DNA of 14,697 nucleotides from Saprospiraceae bacterium (GTDB taxonomy: Bacteria > Bacteroidota > Bacteroidia > Chitinophagales > Saprospiraceae): NCBI GenBank assembly GCA_027031145.1, contig JALVEG010000131.1, positions 1 through 14,697 of the forward strand, read 5' to 3'. Position 1 is the first letter of the stretch. Each line of letters begins with the position of its first letter. Under the pieces are notes generated by a model, which made no database searches, had not been told where the DNA came from, and saw only the letters and a list, made by a program, of their open reading frames with translations. The position numbers were made by a program, and so were the translations under genes. Positions 1 to 7,411 of the stretch are shown here, piece by piece.

Positions 1-675
1 ATTGTCGTAGATTGAGTGACAGTACAATTCAAACTATCGGTAACAGTTACTGTATATGTACCCGGCGCCAGTCCTGTTATAGTTTGAGTTGTCTGACCAT
101 TGCTCCAATTATAATTGTAAGGAGGAACTCCACCTTTCGGACTTGCGGATGCCGTACCGTCATTAGCATTGTTCGCAGTTTCGTCCGTTTTAGCAATTGA
201 AACAAGCAGTTCAGAATTTTGATAGATAGTATAATCGGCATAAACGGAACAGTTTAGATTATCGGTTATAGTTACACTGTATTTTCCCGGACACAAATTA
301 TCTATTGAGGAAGTAGTATCTCCTGTGTTCCATAAATATTGAAGAGGAGCAGTAGCACTATCCACACTCAATATTTGTATTGAGCCGGAACATTCTCCAT
401 AACAATTAATATTCTCTACATTATCATTTATCGTCATTACAGGACATTCGAAAGCATTTACCGTAACTGTTTGAGTATCCTGGCATTGATAAAAGTCACT
501 GACTGTGACTGTATAATTTCCAGGTGTCAGATTAGTGATGGTTTGAGTGCTTTCGCCATTGCTCCAACTAAATGTATAAGCAGGAGTACCTCCTATAGGA
601 TCGCTGGTAGCGGTACCATCATTAAACCCATTGCCTGTTTCATCCGTAGCACTTGCATTTGCATCAGGCAACTCA
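1..675 (-). repeat. Three SprB-like repeats of about 75 residues
   Basis: Protein-level repeats begin near bases 671, 452 and 215. Each has an ETxNNxNDGTA or NINCYGECSGS opening, a central Y-x-(F/Y)-x-W-(S/N)-(N/T)-G motif and a closing LxPGxYxVTVTDxxxC strand. This matches the SprB repeat of gliding Bacteroidota adhesins. Units 1 and 3 are closest to each other; unit 2 has the extra cysteines. More copies probably continue beyond the left edge. Confidence 0.8.
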
Positions 676-2513
676 TGTACCGTCACAGTGACTTCGTCGG
701 TATCCGAACATCCGTCATCATTCTCAACCGTTACGGTATAAGTTATAGTTTGCGTTGGACTCGCTACCGGATTGGCTATATATGGATCGCTTAAAAAATC
801 TTTGGGTTGCCAGAAATAATATGTACCGCCTGTTGCATTCAACTGTGTTGCATCACCTAAACAAATGTCCACATCTTCACCTGCATCTGCAGTAACATAT
901 TCCGTCTCAAAACTTTCTTCGGAACAATCATTGTCATAAGGCGCATTGTTGTATGGATTAACAGTTACATAAATAGTGGTTTCACAATCAAAATCGGAAG
1001 GTGAATCCCAAACAGTAACATTTCCTACATCTCCATCCTGAATATCTCCACCCCCCGGATATGTTCCCACAATAAGGTAATATCCGTCTGCTCCATCAGA
1101 AGCTTCCCAAGAAATATTAGTAGATATATCAACTCCGGTTTCACCATTGACCGGATTTGTCAAATTTGTACAATCCGGAGGAGTACAAGCAGACTGAACT
1201 TCAGCTTCGCTATTGCAACCTGCCGTATTATCATGAATATCCGTTGTGCCTCCATTGTTTAATACTTCACAAATACTCAAAACTTCACATTCTGATAAAG
1301 ATGGATTATAATAGATATTGATATCTTGATATGCTGGATCGCTTGAATTAATAGTGGCGGGATCTATATTGCCCAATCCATCCAGGCTTGTTATATAAGG
1401 TAGATTTCTAATTGTAATATATCCGTTAATTGAGTTAAGATTTTCAAGCGCATTAAAATCACTATTAGAAATTTTGTAGATAGCCAAATATCCATCAATT
1501 TGAGTTAGATTGCTTAAGGCTGAAATATCCGTTAATAATGTTGAGTTGTATATATTCAAATAACCACCGATCGAAGTTATATTATCAAGTCCTTTTAATC
1601 TGATTAAAGCAGGATTGTCTTTAATTGACACATATTCTCCAATGTCCCCCACTCCTTCCAAACCAATTAAATTTTGTAAAGAATTATTATTTAGTATATT
1701 CAAATAACCCTGAATAGTATTTAGATTGTCCAATCCATCAAGGCTTTTCAATTGATCGTTGTATTTAATTTCAAATGCTCCGCTTATTTCCATTAAATTG
1801 CCCAAACCATAGAAATTGGTAATTTTATCATTATTTATCACAGAGAAAAATCCGCCTATACTTTCAAGATTATTTAGCCCGGTAAAACTGGTTAAGGAAG
1901 AATTATAACCAATTGAAAAAAATCCACCTATAGACGAAAGATTATTAAGTCCGGAGAAATTGACTAATGCATAACAACTTGCAATCTGAAAGCTACCTCC
2001 TACAGTCTCCAGAGAATTCAATCCCGTCATATTTGTTATAGAGGTATTAAAATTTATTTTTGCACTTCCGCCTATATTTGTCAAATTATTAACACCATTT
2101 AGACTTTGAAGTCCCGCATTATCTTTAATATAAAAACTTCCATTCACGTCTGTAAGGGAGTTAAGGCCATTAAGGGAATTTAGACTACCATTGTTTTCGA
2201 TATCCAGATAGCCTCCTATATTATCAAGATTGTTAAGCCCTGTTAAATCCTGTATACCTGCATTATTCATGACAGTCAGATTACCATCAATTTGTTGTAT
2301 TTGTAGTAACCCGTACAAAGATTGAATACTATAAGGTTGAGCCTCTTCAATATGAACATATCCAAGTATTTCTGTACATCCTGGATAATTATTGGAAAAT
2401 TGATCTATTTGATATTGACTGGTAATAGTAATCCCGTTTTGCAAGCACGAGGATTGTGAAGATACAATATTTGAAATGCTTAACAACAACAGAAAAGTTA
2501 ATATTTTTTTCAT
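1..2513 (-). CDS. Secreted LRR / FN3 / SprB-repeat surface protein, C-terminus beyond the window
   Basis: The frame is open from an ATG at 2513 to the left edge, giving 837 codons with no stop, so the gene is partial. Residues 1-19 form a signal peptide (MKKILTFLLLLSISNIVSS, then Q20). Residues about 46-420 are leucine-rich repeats with a 24-residue period of the type LxxLxGLxxLxxIGGxLxIxxN, closed by a cysteine-containing cap (SECEVLSICEVL). Residues about 443-537 resemble a fibronectin type III domain (TNPVNGETGV, then ISWEASDGADGYYLIVG). Residues about 538-612 are PKD/Ig-like (DAGEDVDICLGD). From residue 615 come three SprB-like repeats (YTFSWSNG, then NLTPGNYTVTV). Such proteins in Bacteroidota are usually exported, often by the type IX secretion system with a C-terminal sorting domain; that end is not visible, so T9SS export is an inference. 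An adhesive or ligand-binding surface role is likely; the ligand is unknown. Confidence 0.9.
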   Translation of the reverse strand, partial: MKKILTFLLLLSISNIVSSQSSCLQNGITITSQYQIDQFSNNYPGCTEILGYVHIEEAQPYSIQSLYGLLQIQQIDGNLTVMNNAGIQDLTGLNNLDNIGGYLDIENNGSLNSLNGLNSLTDVNGSFYIKDNAGLQSLNGVNNLTNIGGSAKINFNTSITNMTGLNSLETVGGSFQIASCYALVNFSGLNNLSSIGGFFSIGYNSSLTSFTGLNNLESIGGFFSVINNDKITNFYGLGNLMEISGAFEIKYNDQLKSLDGLDNLNTIQGYLNILNNNSLQNLIGLEGVGDIGEYVSIKDNPALIRLKGLDNITSIGGYLNIYNSTLLTDISALSNLTQIDGYLAIYKISNSDFNALENLNSINGYITIRNLPYITSLDGLGNIDPATINSSDPAYQDINIYYNPSLSECEVLSICEVLNNGGTTDIHDNTAGCNSEAEVQSACTPPDCTNLTNPVNGETGVDISTNISWEASDGADGYYLIVGTYPGGGDIQDGDVGNVTVWDSPSDFDCETTIYVTVNPYNNAPYDNDCSEESFETEYVTADAGEDVDICLGDATQLNATGGTYYFWQPKDFLSDPYIANPVASPTQTITYTVTVENDDGCSDTDEVTVTVHELPDANASATDETGNGFNDGTATSDPIGGTPAYTFSWSNGESTQTITNLTPGNYTVTVSDFYQCQDTQTVTVNAFECPVMTINDNVENINCYGECSGSIQILSVDSATAPLQYLWNTGDTTSSIDNLCPGKYSVTITDNLNCSVYADYTIYQNSELLVSIAKTDETANNANDGTASASPKGGVPPYNYNWSNGQTTQTITGLAPGTYTVTVTDSLNCTVTQSTT
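1385..2320 (-). repeat. Degenerate 72-bp tandem repeats encoding 24-residue LRRs
   Basis: Within the left-edge gene, about 13-15 successive 24-codon units share the pattern hydrophobic-xx-LxGLxxLxxIGGxLxIxxN. The DNA is diverged between units, so the array is ancient rather than freshly expanded. Two units contain cysteine or aromatic deviations (for example ASCYALVNFSGL), and the unit near residues 300-330 departs from the IGG core. Confidence 0.75.
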
Positions 2514-2542
2514 GATAATATGTTTTAATTAGAAAATATATA

Positions 2543-2574
2543 CAAAAGTATAATAAAACAGGAGCGCTACACAA
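2543..2574 (-). promoter_or_regulatory. Bacteroidota-type promoter for the LRR/SprB protein gene
   Basis: Read on the minus strand, TTG at 2574-2572 is followed after 21 bases by TACTTTTG at 2550-2543, matching the -33 TTG / -7 TAnnTTTG pattern of this phylum. It would start transcription near 2537, leaving a short leader of about 24 bases before the ATG at 2513. Confidence 0.5.
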
Positions 2575-2582
2575 GCGTATAA

Positions 2583-2612
2583 ATACCTGTTTATATAGGT
2601 ATAAATACCTAT
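2583..2612. promoter_or_regulatory. Palindromic operator-like cluster (three ATACCT half-sites)
   Basis: The hexamer ATACCT occurs at 2583-2588 and 2605-2610, and its complement AGGTAT at 2597-2602. Bases 2595-2612 form ATAGGTAT-AA-ATACCTAT, a perfect palindrome with 8-bp arms; the first half-site pairs with the middle one as a second inverted repeat. It lies immediately upstream of the -33 element of the LRR/SprB gene, where an activator would bind. No regulator is identified. Confidence 0.4.
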
Positions 2613-2654
2613 TTTTTGATAATAGAGAAGGAATGATTTTAATTATTTTCAAAT

Positions 2655-2816
2655 GTAACTACTCAGGTAGGGTTCTTTTGAGATGAAAAAATACGATTTT
2701 TTTGCCAGATGAAGCTTATTTTTTGAAGGCATAGTGGAGCTACGTCAAAAAAAATAGCTGAAATATGGCGAAAAAAGAAATTTTTTCAATCAAAATGATT
2801 CCACCTGAGTAGTTAC
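2655..2816. mobile_element. 162-bp non-autonomous MITE-like element, full-length copy
   Basis: The element begins GTAACTACTCAGGT and ends ACCTGAGTAGTTAC, so the outer 14 bp are a perfect terminal inverted repeat (12 bases plus the flanking GG/AC variants beyond). It is flanked by identical 8-bp direct repeats TTTCAAAT at 2647-2654 and 2817-2824, the mark of a transposition event. Imperfect complementarity continues inward for roughly 70 bases per arm, leaving a loop of about 18 bases near 2727-2744, so a transcript could form one long hairpin. It has no coding capacity. GTAA/TTAC ends with 8-bp duplications are features of the IS66 family, so mobilisation by an IS66-like transposase is my inference. 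Four relics of the same family occur elsewhere in this window. Confidence 0.8.
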
Positions 2817-2875
2817 TTTCAAATTAAAATAGTAATTTTGTTGCTATCATTGAGTTATATTATAAAGTATTAAGA

Positions 2876-3048
2876 TTGAAAATAAAGGTAGTTTTTATAA
2901 TAATCTTGTTTTGTCTTATATATTCCGGCATTATTTGGCAATAAAGTTGACAGCCTGAAAAATATCATTTCAAAACTTCAGGAAAATGAAAGAGAACAGA
3001 AAATAGATTATTAGGCAGACACTAAATAGTATCAGCATGAAAACACAT
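2876..3048 (+). pseudogene. Decayed N-terminal remnant of an exported (TPR-kinase-like?) protein
   Basis: From a TTG at 2876 the frame reads LKIKVVFIIILFCLIYSGII, a signal-peptide-like stretch, then hits a stop. A shift of frame near 2932 continues as GNKVDSLKNIISKLQENERE and on to a stop at about 3010; a further frame gives RQTLNSIS. The order hydrophobic leader, then (I/V)DSLK plus an amphipathic helix, matches the start of the intact TPR histidine kinase in this window (GIDSLKRVLDTIPEDKK). I infer a dead fragment of a related sensor gene. It carries at least one frameshift, lacks a good start codon, and sits just downstream of the MITE insertion. The call rests on about 45 residues and could be chance. 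Confidence 0.3.
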
Positions 3049-3098
3049 CAAATTTGAAATTGATTTTTTCTGTAAAGAGTAATCTTTTCATAGTTGGC

Positions 3099-3917
3099 TC
3101 ATATTGCCAATCCCGGCATATCAATACCTGAAACAGCCCAAAATTCATATTCAAAGTTTAAAGAAAAGATTCCTTTTCCCTCAAATTTTATATTATCTGT
3201 TCCTGATTCAGGTTTGGCATTGTATGATATTTCAAACTCAGCAATTCCTTCCTTTCTCTTGATATCAAATTTGACGGTGGTAAATTCAAATTTGTTTAAG
3301 GTAAAAGATGAAAAACTATCCTTAAAATCAAAAATGGCTTTTTTTAATTTTCCTTCATTGATTTTACTTCCGTCTTTAGATATGAAATTTTCCCGCTCAA
3401 AAGGGATATATTCCCAGAATTCTTTATCCGGTTTCAATATATAATTCAATACATCTTCCGAATTCTCTTTTATATCATACTCATGATTTGGATAAAATTC
3501 TTCATAAATAAAGGTTGTCATCATTCCGGGAATGTTAATATCTTCAATTTCCTGATCGAATAGTTCTTCAGTAATAAAGCGGTATATTTCTTTTTCTTCT
3601 ACCTCACATATAGTATCTAAACGAATACCATTTTTATTCATAAGCTTAGTTATTTTCTCCAATTCTTCACTTAATTGATTTTCCTGTAATTTATCCGGTT
3701 TGATAAAATCAGGGCTTCCTATACGTTTATAAACTGTGGTGTTATTTTGCTGTTGAAACTGCTTTTCAAATTCCATGATGTGATCCAGAAACTGAGATTC
3801 GATTTCAGGAGGCAGATCACCGCCTGAATGGAAATCTTCCATTCCAAATTCATTTTTTAGTATTTTCTTTTTTTCTTCGATCTCTTTTTTCAGTTCATAT
3901 TTTTTCTTCCGGCTCAT
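3099..3917 (-). CDS. Conserved hypothetical protein, 272 aa, possible NTF2-like C-terminal half
   Basis: This is a cytoplasmic protein without signal peptide or membrane segment. Residues 1-24 are very lysine- and glutamate-rich. Residues 28-52 hold the motif DFHSGGDLPPEIESQFL, residues 96-127 hold LDTICEVEEKEIYRFITEEL, and residues 136-149 hold FIYEEFYPNHEYDI. These blocks resemble a conserved uncharacterised family I associate with Bacteroidota; this is recollection, not a search. Residues about 150-272 alternate short helices and beta strands and end in aromatic-rich strands, which suggests an NTF2-like cone fold, though I cannot show this. The ATG at 3917 is the only reasonable start and has no Shine-Dalgarno sequence, as is normal in the phylum. 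It lies 109 bases downstream of pckA on the same strand, with a MITE relic between. Confidence 0.85.
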   Translation of the reverse strand: MSRKKKYELKKEIEEKKKILKNEFGMEDFHSGGDLPPEIESQFLDHIMEFEKQFQQQNNTTVYKRIGSPDFIKPDKLQENQLSEELEKITKLMNKNGIRLDTICEVEEKEIYRFITEELFDQEIEDINIPGMMTTFIYEEFYPNHEYDIKENSEDVLNYILKPDKEFWEYIPFERENFISKDGSKINEGKLKKAIFDFKDSFSSFTLNKFEFTTVKFDIKRKEGIAEFEISYNAKPESGTDNIKFEGKGIFSLNFEYEFWAVSGIDMPGLAI

Positions 3918-3943
3918 AAGAAAAATTTTAAAATAATTATTAG

Positions 3944-4018
3944 GTTTTTATTCAGGCAAGTTACTTTGAAAAGAAAAAAGTATTCTTATTATTCAAATAA
4001 TTCTACCTGACTATATAC
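3944..4018. mobile_element. 75-bp relic of the GTAA...TTAC MITE family
   Basis: Its right end ACCTGACTATATAC matches the full-length element's right end at 11 of 14 bases, and the left end (from 3944, containing TTCAGGC) matches at 9 of 14. The two ends remain imperfectly complementary (TCAGG...TTTGAA against its inverse, 13 of 19). No convincing target duplication survives. It sits between the pckA stop codon and the downstream 272-aa gene, so it could form a hairpin in the pckA 3' untranslated region. Confidence 0.5.
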
Positions 4019-4026
4019 AATATATA

Positions 4027-5682
4027 TTATTTTACCTCTTTTAGCCTTACCGGGCCCGCCTTTACCAAATCATCGGGTACACCATCTTTAAACAATTTGA
4101 AGTTTTCGATATATCTGGCTACCAAAGCATCATATTTTCGCCAATAATCATCTTTATCTCCCCATGCATTGGATGGTTCAAAGACTTCATCGGGTACTCC
4201 CGGACAAGAAAGAGGAATTTCGAATCCAAACAACTTGTCTTTCCTATATTCAACATTATCCAATTTTCCTTCCATAGCAGCATTAAGCATATTTCTCGTG
4301 TGTTTGATAGAGATACGCTTTCCAACACCAAATTTTCCACCTACCCAGCCGGTATTAACGAGCCATATATTTGCTCCTGACTGTTCCGCTTTTTTTCTTA
4401 ATAAATTAGCATAATAATATGGGTGATGTACCATGAAAGGTGCGCCAAAACATGCACTAAATGTTATCTCCGGCTCAATTCCCAATCCAAGTTCCGTACC
4501 TGCTATTTTAGATGTATATCCACTGATGAAGTGATAAATAGCCTGCTCCATTGAAAGTTTCGCTATTGGAGGCATTACACCTTGAGCATCAGCAGTAAGA
4601 AAAATAACATTTTTGGGCAGGCTTTTGACCATTTTCTCAGGTACTGAATTAGGTATATACTCCAATGGATATGACAATCTGGTATTTTCCGTCAGACTTT
4701 CATCATCCAGATCTATTTCTCTTGATGAAGGATCAAAAATAACATTTTCCAGTATTGTTCCGAATTTATGAGTACATGCATGTATTTCCGGTTCTGCTTC
4801 TTCCGAAAGTCTGATAGCTTTAGCATAACATCCTGCTTCATAATTGAATACTCCCGTATCACTCCATCCATGTTCATCATCACCGATCAACCTTCTTTTA
4901 GGATCTGCCGAAAGGGTTGTCTTCCCAGTACCGGACAATCCGAAAAATAAAGCAACATCACCATCATCACCTACATTAGCAGAACAATGCATAGACATAA
5001 CATCCTGTAAAGGCATCAGATAATTCATTAGGGTAAATATTGATTTTTTGATCTCCCCGGCATAAGATGAACCTGCTATTATAACTAATCTTTGAGCAAA
5101 ATTGATAACTATTGCCGTTTCGCTTAATGTTCCGTCAATTCTTGGATCCAATTTGAATCCTGGAGACACCATTACTGTAAAATCGGGAATAAATTCTTTT
5201 AATTTTGCCAAATCTGTTTCTGATATAAGCATATTTCTTGCAAAATGAGCACTCCAGGCTTTATCGGAAATAACTCTTACCGGCAAACGATAATCAGGAT
5301 CTGCTCCTGCATACACATCCTGAACAAATAATTCTTCACCCTGCCAAAATGCCTGCAAACGCGCAAAAAGTCCGCTAAATTTTTCCGGCGACATAGGTCT
5401 GTTATATTCACCCCAGTCAATTTTATTCTCAGTACTTTCCTCCCTGACAAAATATTTATCATTAGCAGCTCTGGCTGTCCATTTTCCGGTATATGTTTGG
5501 AAAGCACCTCCGGCAACAAGTTTACCTTCTCCTCTAAATACAGCTTCTTCTACCAAAGCAGCTGTTGGCAAATTCCAATAAACTCTTTCCAAATGTACAA
5601 GCCCGTGATTTTCTAATCCGTAATCAGACTTATTAGTTGTAGCATGAGCAGATGCAGGCGTATTTATTTTTAAATATTTCAT
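4027..5682 (-). CDS. pckA: Phosphoenolpyruvate carboxykinase (ATP)
   Basis: PckA (EC 4.1.1.49) converts oxaloacetate and ATP to phosphoenolpyruvate, CO2 and ADP in the cytosol, the entry step of gluconeogenesis; some anaerobes run it in reverse to fix CO2. The 551 residues are close to the usual 530-550. Visible signatures are the N-terminal substrate-binding arginine in GKWTARA (R71), the metal-binding lysine/histidine region (IKKSIF at 211-216, MHCSAN at 231-236), the P-loop GLSGTGKTT at 248-256, the metal-binding aspartates in GDDEHGW at 267-273, and TRLSYP at 334-339. No key residue is missing. The ATG at 5682 is the first in frame and suits the family start. It is co-oriented with the aminotransferase gene 106 bases upstream, another gene that handles oxaloacetate. 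Confidence 0.97.
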   Translation of the reverse strand: MKYLKINTPASAHATTNKSDYGLENHGLVHLERVYWNLPTAALVEEAVFRGEGKLVAGGAFQTYTGKWTARAANDKYFVREESTENKIDWGEYNRPMSPEKFSGLFARLQAFWQGEELFVQDVYAGADPDYRLPVRVISDKAWSAHFARNMLISETDLAKLKEFIPDFTVMVSPGFKLDPRIDGTLSETAIVINFAQRLVIIAGSSYAGEIKKSIFTLMNYLMPLQDVMSMHCSANVGDDGDVALFFGLSGTGKTTLSADPKRRLIGDDEHGWSDTGVFNYEAGCYAKAIRLSEEAEPEIHACTHKFGTILENVIFDPSSREIDLDDESLTENTRLSYPLEYIPNSVPEKMVKSLPKNVIFLTADAQGVMPPIAKLSMEQAIYHFISGYTSKIAGTELGLGIEPEITFSACFGAPFMVHHPYYYANLLRKKAEQSGANIWLVNTGWVGGKFGVGKRISIKHTRNMLNAAMEGKLDNVEYRKDKLFGFEIPLSCPGVPDEVFEPSNAWGDKDDYWRKYDALVARYIENFKLFKDGVPDDLVKAGPVRLKEVK

Positions 5683-5750
5683 GTGTTTTCAATTAATTTT
5701 ATTTCTTTTAATTATATTGGATTTTTCTGTATTTTTAATAATTCAATTAT

Positions 5751-5785
5751 CAAATCTATTAAGATCGAAAATTTAATGATTCAAA
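5751..5785 (-). promoter_or_regulatory. Weak candidate promoter for pckA
   Basis: Minus-strand TAGATTTG at 5758-5751 fits the -7 pattern, with TTTG at 5785-5782 upstream. The 23-base spacer is longer than the usual 19-21, so this is tentative. If real, pckA has its own start site about 60 bases before its ATG and is not dependent on the upstream aminotransferase gene. Confidence 0.25.
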
Positions 5786-5788
5786 TAA

Positions 5789-7006
5789 CTACTTCCAATC
5801 CCTTATTAATTTTCTGTCTCCAATATATAATTCATTTGGTGAATTCGGATCAATCGCCCATTTTATCCTTTCCATTCCTTCCGTGATATCTTTGATACTT
5901 CCGCAAAATGAAATTCTCAAATGTCCTTCCATTCCAAATTCAACTCCGGGAACAGTTAATACCCTGACTTTATCTAATAATAATTTTGATAATTTAGTGG
6001 AATCTTTTTCAAATGCACTAAAATCAGCAAATGAATAAAATGTCCCTTGCGGTTCTATAAGATGTACTCCGTCAAAAGCCTTTAAGTGATTTACTAAAAC
6101 TCTTCTATTATTCTCCAATGTAACTCTTAAACTTTCTACAGAAGATTGAACTCCGTTAATAGCTCCTATGGCAGCTTTCTGAAGTAAGATCGATGGACCT
6201 GAAGTTTGATGGCCCTGTATATTTGCCATAGCTTTGATCACCTTGGTATTTCCGATTGCCCAACCAATTCTGAAACCTGTCATAGCATAAGCTTTTGATA
6301 CCCCATTTATAACGATTAACTTAGAATTATCTGAAAAATCTTTAACATAATCATAAGGATTTGCCGCTTTTACACCATTATATACCAATTTTTGATAAAT
6401 GTCATCCATGATCAGATAAATTCCTTTTTTCTCAGTATATTCAACTATTTCTTTGATGAATTCAGCAGGATAGACGGCACCTGAAGGATTATTAGGACTA
6501 TTTATAATGATAGCTTTAGTATAAGAAGAAACATTTTGAGTAATATCTTCCATAGTTGGAGTAAATGTTCCGTCTTCAGGTACTACCGGAACAGGAATAG
6601 CACCACATAACTTAACCATATCAGGATATGATACCCAGTAAGGTGCAGGAAACAACACTTCATCCTGAGGATCAAGAATCGCCTGCAATGCTACCATCAA
6701 AGCTTGTTTGGCTCCACTGGAAACAATTATGTTTTTTGGTGATACTTTTCTTCCGTAATTATCCTGTGTATATCTGATTACCGCTTTTTTCATATCAACA
6801 CTTCCATCTGCCGGCGCATATCTTACCTCACCGGTATTGAGCTGTGAAGCTACAGCGGTGATAGCATCTATCGGGGCTTTGCTTTTTGGCTCACCTCCTC
6901 CAAGATGAATAACAGGTTCGCCTTTAGCTTTAAGGATAGCAAAGGTTTCATTCATTTTTAAGGTGACAGATTCACCAACATTTCTTCCTATTAGACCTAA
7001 ACTCAT
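5789..7006 (-). CDS. Class I PLP-dependent aminotransferase, probably aspartate aminotransferase
   Basis: This is a fold-type I aminotransferase of 405 residues, the normal length for the subgroup. Visible catalytic features are SSGAKQAL at 96-103, the substrate-stacking aromatic in APYWVSYPD (W124), the PLP-contacting NSPNNPSG at 169-176, D201 and Y204 in MDDIYQ, the Schiff-base lysine K238 in NGVSKAYAMTG, R246 in GFRIGW, and the carboxylate-binding R364 in LRISF. The likely reaction is aspartate plus 2-oxoglutarate to oxaloacetate plus glutamate (subgroup I-gamma). Close relatives act on aromatic amino acids, alanine or prephenate, so the substrate is inferred, partly from pckA 106 bases downstream, which consumes oxaloacetate. 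The ATG at 7006 is followed by the family's typical N-terminus (LSxxxxxxxxSxTLKM). A TAATTTTG box at 7266-7259 could be a -7 element but lacks a spaced TTG. Confidence 0.93.
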   Translation of the reverse strand: MSLGLIGRNVGESVTLKMNETFAILKAKGEPVIHLGGGEPKSKAPIDAITAVASQLNTGEVRYAPADGSVDMKKAVIRYTQDNYGRKVSPKNIIVSSGAKQALMVALQAILDPQDEVLFPAPYWVSYPDMVKLCGAIPVPVVPEDGTFTPTMEDITQNVSSYTKAIIINSPNNPSGAVYPAEFIKEIVEYTEKKGIYLIMDDIYQKLVYNGVKAANPYDYVKDFSDNSKLIVINGVSKAYAMTGFRIGWAIGNTKVIKAMANIQGHQTSGPSILLQKAAIGAINGVQSSVESLRVTLENNRRVLVNHLKAFDGVHLIEPQGTFYSFADFSAFEKDSTKLSKLLLDKVRVLTVPGVEFGMEGHLRISFCGSIKDITEGMERIKWAIDPNSPNELYIGDRKLIRDWK

Positions 7007-7345
7007 TTTTATATATTTTTATTAAAAAATTGCAATAAAATTAATATTTAAACTAAATTGTGTCTGTAAGAAAACTAACCAGATTTAAAATTTATTTTAT
7101 TTGTGAAAGTCTGTTTTTTTAGAAATGATTGATACTGAGTAGCAAATTCCTTAAAATAAAAATCAAAATCTCACATGCCCGATAAAACTAAAACGGGGCA
7201 AAATCATCTAAATTTTAAAAATTGCCTGTTTTTATATTGACATTAAATTATTGAGAAACAAAATTAATTTTTTAATTAAAAAAAATATCATTTACGCCAA
7301 AAAATTGTATTTTAATTAGATTTATACTAAATAATGCTATATCGT
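7007..7345. other. AT-rich intergenic stretch without a recognisable gene
   Basis: All six frames are broken by stops and no family is recognisable. It holds a weak stem (TGCCC 7176-7180 with GGGCA 7196-7200, 15-base loop, no T-tract on either strand) and a CTGAGTAG block at 7135-7142 that resembles one end of the window's MITE family but has no convincing partner end. It must contain the promoter of the aminotransferase gene, which I could not place with confidence. Confidence 0.5.
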
Positions 7346-7406
7346 GTAAGTTAAACAGGGGTATATTTCATTTTTTATCTCAAAAGCACCCTGCTATGGC
7401 AATTTC
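7346..7406. mobile_element. 61-bp relic of the MITE family at the 3' end of the response regulator gene
   Basis: The inner arm ATTTTTTATCTCAAAAG plus ACCCT (7371-7392) is almost identical to the complement of bases 2669-2694 of the full-length element, so this copy lies in the opposite orientation. The outer ends are decayed (GTAAG at 7346, AATTTC at 7406) and there is no target duplication. CAGGGG at 7356-7361 can pair with CCCTG at 7389-7393. Because it starts 5 bases beyond the regulator's stop codon, the hairpin may end or protect that transcript, although no clear T-tract follows. Confidence 0.5.
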
Positions 7407-7411
7407 CTTTA

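Noticed and set aside
471..794. Plus-strand open frames inside the SprB-repeat region
   Set aside because: They are antisense frames of the repeat-coding minus-strand gene, with composition explained by the repeats.
2389..2652. Minus-strand 87-codon open frame with hydrophobic segments
   Set aside because: It overlaps the signal-peptide end, promoter and operator region of the LRR/SprB gene in another frame and has no recognisable family; most likely chance in AT-rich DNA.
7066..7146. Possible sixth MITE relic (GTAAG at 7066, AAATGATT and CTGAGTAG near 7124-7142)
   Set aside because: Only the right-hand block resembles the family; the left end does not align well, the two ends barely pair and no target duplication is visible.
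7176..7200. Stem TGCCC/GGGCA as a terminator
   Set aside because: Five pairs with a 15-base loop and no T-tract on either strand; it is also more than 200 bases from the nearest gene end on the transcribed strand.
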